Assembly: GCA_963726135.1 (NCBI GenBank)
Contig: CAVSBE010000008.1
Location: 1,984,001-2,048,000 of the forward strand
Source: Bog-473 sp963726135
Lineage (GTDB): Bacteria; Actinomycetota; Acidimicrobiia; Acidimicrobiales; RAAP-2
Reading direction: 5' to 3'
DNA: 64,000 nt
Each line of letters begins with the position of its first letter. The stretch's first letter is position 1. Below the pieces are notes generated by a model. The model was not told the DNA's origin, searched no databases, and saw only the letters and a list, made by a program, of their open reading frames with translations. Positions 59,019-64,000 of this stretch are shown here, one piece after another. The position numbers and the translations under genes were made by a program.

Positions 59019-59282
59019 CGCTTCAATCGGATCTCGAGCGGCGAGGCCCCGGTGCGGAAGGCTCGTCGCGAGCGCGGGTGTCGGTCAACCGTCTGCTGAG
59101 TCGGTTGGCATCTCGTCGCTGATCGGTTGCCAACGCGTGGCTTGTCGAGCGGACGCGACAGATCTGACAAAAGTCCTTGCCGGTCGGCCGGCGACCCCCG
59201 ATGATTCATCAGGGGTACCGCGGCGCGTGGAGCTTCGAGCGACGCCGGTGGCAACCCTGGTTCAACAAGATGGGGGGGGCGA
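59019..59282 (+). other. leader region of the diguanylate cyclase gene, with two hairpins and a G8 tract
   Basis: The 264-bp gap has GTTGGCA (59104-59110) facing TGCCAAC (59128-59134) and CCCC-GATGA-T-TCATC-A-GGGG at 59196-59215. It ends with eight G at 59272-59279, three bases before the GTG. I looked for the GEMM c-di-GMP riboswitch core and did not find it. Confidence 0.4.
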
Positions 59283-60680
59283 GTGGCGGAGCAGAGCGAG
59301 TTGGACGGGCCATCGGATCGTCACTGGAGCACGGAAGATCCAACGGTGCAGATGACGCGTGACGCCGCCGGTGTCATCACGTCCGTGGATGGGGCTGTAT
59401 TCGAGTTGCTCGCATGGCGGCCCGACCAGTTGGTGGGATCCCCTTCGACCGCCTTGATCCACCCTTTCGACCAGCCGGGAGCAGTAGCCGCATGGATGGG
59501 CATGATCACGGAGCCGGGACACACGGGTATCTGGCGCGGTCGATATCGAACAGGAAACAGCACGTGGAAGTGGGTCGAAACAGAGAACCGGTACCACGAA
59601 GGCGACGTGCCCACGGTCGTGACCTCCATGAGAGAGGTGAGCCCGGACCAAGTCAGTTTTGAAGAGCGGTTCCAAGAGCGAGAGCAGCTCTTGAATCAGC
59701 TGTCGGATGCACTGCCGGTAGGGGTCTTCCAGGTTGACCTGGAGGGTCACGTCACCCTCACCAACAAGAGTTTCCATCTGATCGTCGGCGTCGCGCCGCA
59801 GGAATCTTTCGAAGCTCAATTCTCAACCGTTCTGTCTGATGACCTGCCTGCGCTGGGTGCAGCGCTGGCCGAAGCCTTCGGGTGCCGCTCTGTCGACGGG
59901 GTCGAGATTCGCCTTCGCGTTCCGACGAGCGAGTCTCCACCGGCGGCGACTCAGGACCGGGTATGTCTGCTCGCACTTCGCCCACTCACCGACGGCGCTG
60001 GCACGGTGAGCGGAGCCATCGGGTGCCTCAGTGACGTGACAGATCGCGCTCGACTCCACGACGAGTTGGAGATCCGGGCGTCGATTGACCAGTTGACGTC
60101 GTGTTTCAACAGGTCTGCAACGATCGAACTCGTCGACCGCACCGTAAACGGGCAGCACGACGGACTAGGCCGTGCGGTGATCTTCGTCGACCTCGATGGG
60201 CTCAAGGCAGTCAACGACAAGCTGGGCCATTTTGCGGGTGACCAGGTCATCGTGGCAGCAGCCGACCGGATTCGGAGCACGCTGCGGACAGAAGACTCCG
60301 TCGGTCGCATCGGTGGAGATGAGTTCCTCGTCATCTGCCCCAGAGTTGTGAGCTCTGCACAGGCCATGCGGATCGCACGCCGGATCTCGGCCGCTTTGAC
60401 GACGACGGTCGACCTTGAATCCGAGACCATCGAGATGAGAGCGAGTGTCGGCGTGGTATGGACCATGGAGGGACTCGACACCGACACTTTGATTGCACGA
60501 GCCGATAAGGCAATGTACGAATCGAAGCGGCTGGGCGACCACGGAGTGACGCTCTTCGCCGAAGTCGACATGAGCGGTGGGGCGGAGTCGGTTGCCCGCC
60601 GTCCGGGGAAACCGAGTCGAAATGTGTCCCACACGGCGACGCCGGAGACCTTGAGTACGCCAGGAGCGCTGGAACCGTGA
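59283..60680 (+). CDS. PAS-GGDEF diguanylate cyclase
   Basis: A 465-residue signalling protein without membrane segments. An N-terminal PAS domain (residues ~20-115, 'AGVITSVDGAVFELLAW') and a second PAS (~135-260, 'LPVGVFQVDLEGHVTLTNKS') precede a GGDEF domain (~265-440). The active-site motif is intact ('IGGDEFLV', ~345) along with 'FVDLDGLKAVNDKLGH', so c-di-GMP synthesis from two GTP is expected. No RxxD inhibitory site is evident five residues before it. The GTG start follows an eight-G tract instead of a normal ribosome site. The stop overlaps the next gene. Confidence 0.92.
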   Translation: MAEQSELDGPSDRHWSTEDPTVQMTRDAAGVITSVDGAVFELLAWRPDQLVGSPSTALIHPFDQPGAVAAWMGMITEPGHTGIWRGRYRTGNSTWKWVETENRYHEGDVPTVVTSMREVSPDQVSFEERFQEREQLLNQLSDALPVGVFQVDLEGHVTLTNKSFHLIVGVAPQESFEAQFSTVLSDDLPALGAALAEAFGCRSVDGVEIRLRVPTSESPPAATQDRVCLLALRPLTDGAGTVSGAIGCLSDVTDRARLHDELEIRASIDQLTSCFNRSATIELVDRTVNGQHDGLGRAVIFVDLDGLKAVNDKLGHFAGDQVIVAAADRIRSTLRTEDSVGRIGGDEFLVICPRVVSSAQAMRIARRISAALTTTVDLESETIEMRASVGVVWTMEGLDTDTLIARADKAMYESKRLGDHGVTLFAEVDMSGGAESVARRPGKPSRNVSHTATPETLSTPGALEP

Positions 60681-63451
60681 TGTCAGTGTCGGATTTTGTT
60701 GTGGCTCCACCTGACCCCGTAGGCGTGACCACCGCGACGCCAAGCGGACTGGACGCGAGGAGGCATGGACGTCTCGCCCGGCTCTCGAGCATAAGCCCCA
60801 CGGCTCTGGGGTATCTCATTGGTCCCGTCGCCTTCGTGGTCGTTCTGCTGCTGATGCGTTTCGACTTGGTGGTGCGCAGACCTACCTGGCAGTGGGTCGC
60901 CGTCTTCGCGGTCATACCTCTCACCAGCCTCCTCGTCGACAGCCTCTATCGACGCAGACCGTCAGACAGGTACATGCAGCTTCGGGTGGCCCAGAATGCA
61001 GCTGCGGTGACCGCTGTCATCTATCTCAGTGGATGGGGTCCCGTGCTCGTCCTAGCCTTCGCCTTTGTCGCGCTGGAAAACATGTCCCGTGACGGATCGC
61101 GGGTGTGGCGAGTCGCACTCCTCTGGAGCCTGCTGGGCATCGCTTCTGGTCAGATCGCCATCTCCCAGGGATGGGCGCCCTCAGTCCTGTCATCCAACAA
61201 GGCGAACATATCGGCTCTCATGGGTGCGTTCGCCCTTTTCTTTGTAATCCGGATGGCGGCAGCCGTGATGGAGCAGAAGGAGGTCGCGGAATCGTCGGTG
61301 AGTGAGAGCGAGGACCGCTTCCGTTCGTTGATCCAGAACTCGTCCGATGTCACCCTGGTCGTCGACAGCGGTGGGGTCTGCACCTATGTCAGCCCGTCTG
61401 TCAGGCTGCTGCTCGGTTTCGATCCGCACGAAGTCGTCGGACGGCCTGCAGCCGACTTCGTGCCCGCCGGCGACAAAGAACTCGTCAGCAATCGCCTGAG
61501 ATCGGCTCCAGCCAATATCTCGAACTCGATCTCGGTTCAATTTCGCATGAACACGCGGGATGGCGGGTTCCGCCTTGTCGAGGCCGTCGTCGCGGACCAA
61601 AGGAAACGACCCTCGGTGGGAGGGTACGTCGCCAGCATACGCGACATCACCGAACGGACCAAAGCGGCCCAGGATCTGCAACGCTCCAAGGAGAGCTTCC
61701 AAGTTCTCTTCGAGCAGCATCCCCACCCCATGTGGGTCTTCGACATGGAGACACTTCGCTTTCTCGAAGTCAACCAGTGCGCCACCGAGAAGTACGGGTA
61801 CACGCGCGACGAGTTCCTCTCCATGCGGATAACTGATATTCGGCCCGATGACGCTGCCCGAAGGTTGGTGAACTACCTGCGGGTCGAGCGTCCGCGCCTG
61901 GACTACTCGGGAGTCTGGCGCCATCGAATCAAGTCGGGCGAGATCATTGAGGTAGAGGTCACAACGCATGCGCTCGACTTCCGGGGTCGCAGGGGCGAGT
62001 TGGTGATGGCGCAGGACGTCACCGAGCGTGTCCAGCTGGAGCAGCAACTTCGGGAAAATGCGCTCCACGACCCCTTGACGGGGCTGCCGAATCGTGCGCT
62101 TCTTCTCGATCGGCTCAACCGTCTGAATGCCCAGGCCAAGGCATCAGATTCTGTCGCGACGGTGGTGTGCCTGGACCTCGACAATTTCAAGCTGATCAAC
62201 GAGGCCTACGGTCACGACGTCGGTGATGGTCTCATCCGTGCGGTGGGAGAACGTCTGGAGGGCTCGGTCCGCGAGGTCGACACCGTCGGCCGCATTGCGG
62301 CCGACGAGTTCGTCATCCTCGTGACGTGCCCTGGGGAGCGAGCCACAGAACCGCAAGATCTGGGACAGGAGATCCACGATCTCATCAGTTCCGAGCCGTT
62401 CTACGTTGGCGGGAACCAACTGAACGTCACGACAAGCGTCGGGATCATTTCCGCCATCGGCGATGACGCTGAGGAACTGATGCAAAACGCGGCTATCGCA
62501 CTCGGACTGGCCAAAGCAGAGGGTGGCAACCGGAGCATTGTGTTCGTCCAAGACATGCAGACGGCAGTCGATGAGCGAATCAAGCTCACGATGGATCTTC
62601 GTGAAGCCGTCTCCAACGGACAGTTTCAGAACTTCTACCAGCCAGTGGTCAAACTGAAGGATCAGGGGATCAGCGGTGTGGAGGCACTGATTCGCTGGTG
62701 CCATCCCTCAATCGGGTTGATCCCGCCGGAACGATTCATCTCCTTGGCAGAAGAGACGGGCCTGATCAGAGAGATCGGAAAGATGGTGCTCCGCCAAGCG
62801 TGTGAAGACGCGAGGCTGTGGCAACGTGACCACAAGAAGCTAACGGTTGCCGTCAACGTCAGCGTGTTTCAGCTCAGATCAGACGAGTTCGTCTCCGACG
62901 TGCGCGACGCGCTCGAGTCAAGCGGGCTCAACCCGACAAGCCTCGTTCTCGAGGTCACCGAGAGCATCTTGATCAACAACCCCGAGACGGCACTCAAGCG
63001 GCTCGGAGCGCTCAAGGAGCTCGGGGTCAGGCTCGCTATTGACGATTTCGGAACCGGCTACTCGTCTTTGAGCTATCTCCGACAGTTTCCCTTCGACATC
63101 ATGAAGATCGATCAGTCCTTCGTCGCCGCGATGGCGGGCTCGCCGGAGGCGGTAGTGATGGTGCGAACCATGATCCAGTTGGGCCGGCAACTGAAGCTCG
63201 AGGTTGTCGCCGAAGGCGTCGAGGATGGCCACCAGCTTGACATCTTGAGGCGGTTGCACTGTCAACAAGCCCAGGGACATCTCTGGTCACCCGCTGTCAA
63301 CGCCCGGGCTCTTGGCTCACTCTTGACGGAGTGGGTAGTCGATAGCGCGTTAAAGCCACAGGACGCCTCAGCCGCAACCTTGTGTGGCGTGCAAGGAGTG
63401 TCTCCGATCGCCGCGCCACCATGTGCACGAAAGTTGCCGCGCCCTGCCTGA
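60680..63451 (+). CDS. membrane PAS-GGDEF-EAL protein, probable c-di-GMP phosphodiesterase
   Basis: A ~923-residue protein. Four to five N-terminal helices (residues ~35-195), two PAS domains (~205-320 and ~330-450, 'RFRSLIQNSSDVTLVVDSGG', 'FQVLFEQHPHPMWVFD'), a GGDEF domain and an EAL domain. The GGDEF motif is 'AADEF' (~540), so cyclase activity is unlikely; it may sense GTP. The EAL core is intact: 'GVEALIRW' (~667), 'VNVSVFQL', 'LEVTES', 'IDDFGTGYSS', 'KIDQSF'. It ends 'AQGHLWSPA' where 'QGYLFSRP' is usual. The ATG overlaps the previous TGA. The pair offers synthesis and breakdown of c-di-GMP. Confidence 0.92.
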   Translation: MSVSDFVVAPPDPVGVTTATPSGLDARRHGRLARLSSISPTALGYLIGPVAFVVVLLLMRFDLVVRRPTWQWVAVFAVIPLTSLLVDSLYRRRPSDRYMQLRVAQNAAAVTAVIYLSGWGPVLVLAFAFVALENMSRDGSRVWRVALLWSLLGIASGQIAISQGWAPSVLSSNKANISALMGAFALFFVIRMAAAVMEQKEVAESSVSESEDRFRSLIQNSSDVTLVVDSGGVCTYVSPSVRLLLGFDPHEVVGRPAADFVPAGDKELVSNRLRSAPANISNSISVQFRMNTRDGGFRLVEAVVADQRKRPSVGGYVASIRDITERTKAAQDLQRSKESFQVLFEQHPHPMWVFDMETLRFLEVNQCATEKYGYTRDEFLSMRITDIRPDDAARRLVNYLRVERPRLDYSGVWRHRIKSGEIIEVEVTTHALDFRGRRGELVMAQDVTERVQLEQQLRENALHDPLTGLPNRALLLDRLNRLNAQAKASDSVATVVCLDLDNFKLINEAYGHDVGDGLIRAVGERLEGSVREVDTVGRIAADEFVILVTCPGERATEPQDLGQEIHDLISSEPFYVGGNQLNVTTSVGIISAIGDDAEELMQNAAIALGLAKAEGGNRSIVFVQDMQTAVDERIKLTMDLREAVSNGQFQNFYQPVVKLKDQGISGVEALIRWCHPSIGLIPPERFISLAEETGLIREIGKMVLRQACEDARLWQRDHKKLTVAVNVSVFQLRSDEFVSDVRDALESSGLNPTSLVLEVTESILINNPETALKRLGALKELGVRLAIDDFGTGYSSLSYLRQFPFDIMKIDQSFVAAMAGSPEAVVMVRTMIQLGRQLKLEVVAEGVEDGHQLDILRRLHCQQAQGHLWSPAVNARALGSLLTEWVVDSALKPQDASAATLCGVQGVSPIAAPPCARKLPRPA

Positions 63452-63677
63452 CGGTGTGACTTCAATTCGTTCGGCCTGTATCGCGTGACGTCCGACGATT
63501 CAGTGTCTCCTCACATTTTCGTGGCGGAGGACCGAAGGACGGGACGAACGGATGACGACTTCGACAGTCCCATTCCGCCTGGTAGGGCTTCTTGCTCGGG
63601 GCGAGCCTCGTCGGGAGTTTCGTCGGTCTCGACGGCTCGGCGCTCCGGCACCTGACTCGCATTTGCCCCCGACCGTG

Positions 63678-64000
63678 TCAACGACCAGCTGCTGCAGCCT
63701 CCTCGATGTACGGCGCCAGGATCTGGGCCAGCAGGCGCCGATGCCGCTGGCTGCGGTCCTGCTTCGGCGCCAACGTGTCGTAAGCCATGGAGTCGAGAAG
63801 CTGTTGGCTGAAGGCGAAACCGCGGATGACGAGAAAGACGGTCGTCGCCAGCTCGGACTTGTTGGCCGCCGGCCCGAGGGCTTCGCGCAGCAGCCGGCGG
63901 ACGTGGGCATTGGACCGCTCCGCGACCTCGAGCATTGTCTTACGGACTTCGGCGCTGGTGCGGGGGTCGTGATCCATGTTGAGCAGCACCTGAAGGCTGG
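63678..64000 (-). CDS. TetR-family regulator, C-terminal part (5' end outside window)
   Basis: The last ~107 residues of what looks like a TetR-type regulator: a helical ligand/dimer domain with 'LQVLLNMDHDPRTSAEVRKT' and 'VRRLLREALGPAANKSELAT' followed by 'LVIRGFAFSQQLLDS'. The DNA-binding part lies beyond the right edge. The pattern 'LLxNMDxDPRTSxEVR' is common in TetR C-terminal domains of actinobacteria. The start cannot be set. The 226-bp gap on its left (63452-63677) has no gene or clear terminator. Confidence 0.75.
   Translation of the reverse strand, partial: SLQVLLNMDHDPRTSAEVRKTMLEVAERSNAHVRRLLREALGPAANKSELATTVFLVIRGFAFSQQLLDSMAYDTLAPKQDRSQRHRRLLAQILAPYIEEAAAAGR

Noticed and set aside
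59019..59282. Possible c-di-GMP riboswitch before the diguanylate cyclase
   Set aside because: The conserved GEMM core (tetraloop, receptor and CGCAAAG-like element) is not present; only simple hairpins are seen.
63452..63677. Search for a terminator or small RNA after the GGDEF-EAL gene
   Set aside because: No stable stem followed by a T-tract and no recognisable RNA motif could be found by eye.

Overview
The window is G+C-rich DNA with many GTG and TTG starts, very short gene spacing, stop/start overlaps (ATGA, GTGA) and several genes whose -10 box lies only 6-8 nt before the start codon (leaderless transcripts). With the gene content (acyl-CoA dehydrogenases, SDRs, class III CoA-transferases, bacterial P450s, a TetR/MarR regulator set) this points to an actinobacterium. 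A secreted protein built on 'DGGVFAFG' type repeats (57.3-59.0 kb) suggests class Acidimicrobiia. There are no rRNA or tRNA genes, no CRISPR array and no insertion sequence.

Layout. 0-7 kb: a minus-strand operon (aldehyde dehydrogenase, P450, amidohydrolase, two acyl-CoA dehydrogenases, alpha/beta hydrolase running off the left edge). 7-10 kb: thioesterase, esterase, SDR. 10-16.4 kb: TetR regulator diverging from a plus-strand set (acyl-CoA dehydrogenase, APH-type kinase, quinone oxidoreductase, CoA-transferase, SDR). 16.5-20.3 kb: DoxX, amidohydrolase, carboxymuconolactone-decarboxylase-like protein, SDR, SnoaL-like protein. 20.3-32.9 kb: Rieske oxygenase, Baeyer-Villiger monooxygenase, cyclase, amidohydrolase, SDRs, class II aldolase, acyl-CoA dehydrogenase, fused E1 dehydrogenase and a TetR regulator. 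33-37.6 kb: acyl-CoA ligase, ABM-like protein, P450, TetR, MarR. 37.6-47.9 kb: a tightly coupled five-gene operon (amidohydrolase, two M24 proteins, crotonase, tandem CoA-transferase) diverging from a KstD-like flavoprotein, with a 3Fe-4S ferredoxin and another P450 beyond. 48-56.7 kb: SDR, membrane-anchored EEP protein, lipoprotein, then a copper block (PHM/DBM-like copper monooxygenase, copper ATPase, HMA chaperone) and secreted/membrane proteins. 57-63.5 kb: secreted NlpC/P60-like repeat protein and two c-di-GMP enzymes. The right edge cuts a TetR gene.

How it works together. About 48 kb reads as an oxidative catabolic island for hydrophobic, probably cyclic substrates (steroid-, terpenoid- or aromatic-like): hydroxylation (P450, Rieske), ring oxidation and opening (Baeyer-Villiger enzyme, KstD-like flavoprotein, cyclase and amidohydrolases), CoA activation (ligase, CoA-transferases) and beta-oxidation-like steps (acyl-CoA dehydrogenases, SDRs, crotonase, thioesterase). 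The substrate cannot be read from sequence. Two families of similar palindromic sites in promoter regions (one at 7-18.5 kb, one at 21.6-30.8 kb) suggest two regulons.

Quality warning. Eight single-base indels in or next to short G/C runs break six otherwise well-conserved genes (8.28, 12.69, 12.75, 26.57, 30.91, 38.04, 56.07, 56.21 kb). They look more like sequencing or assembly errors than gene decay. Those genes are annotated here across the shift.
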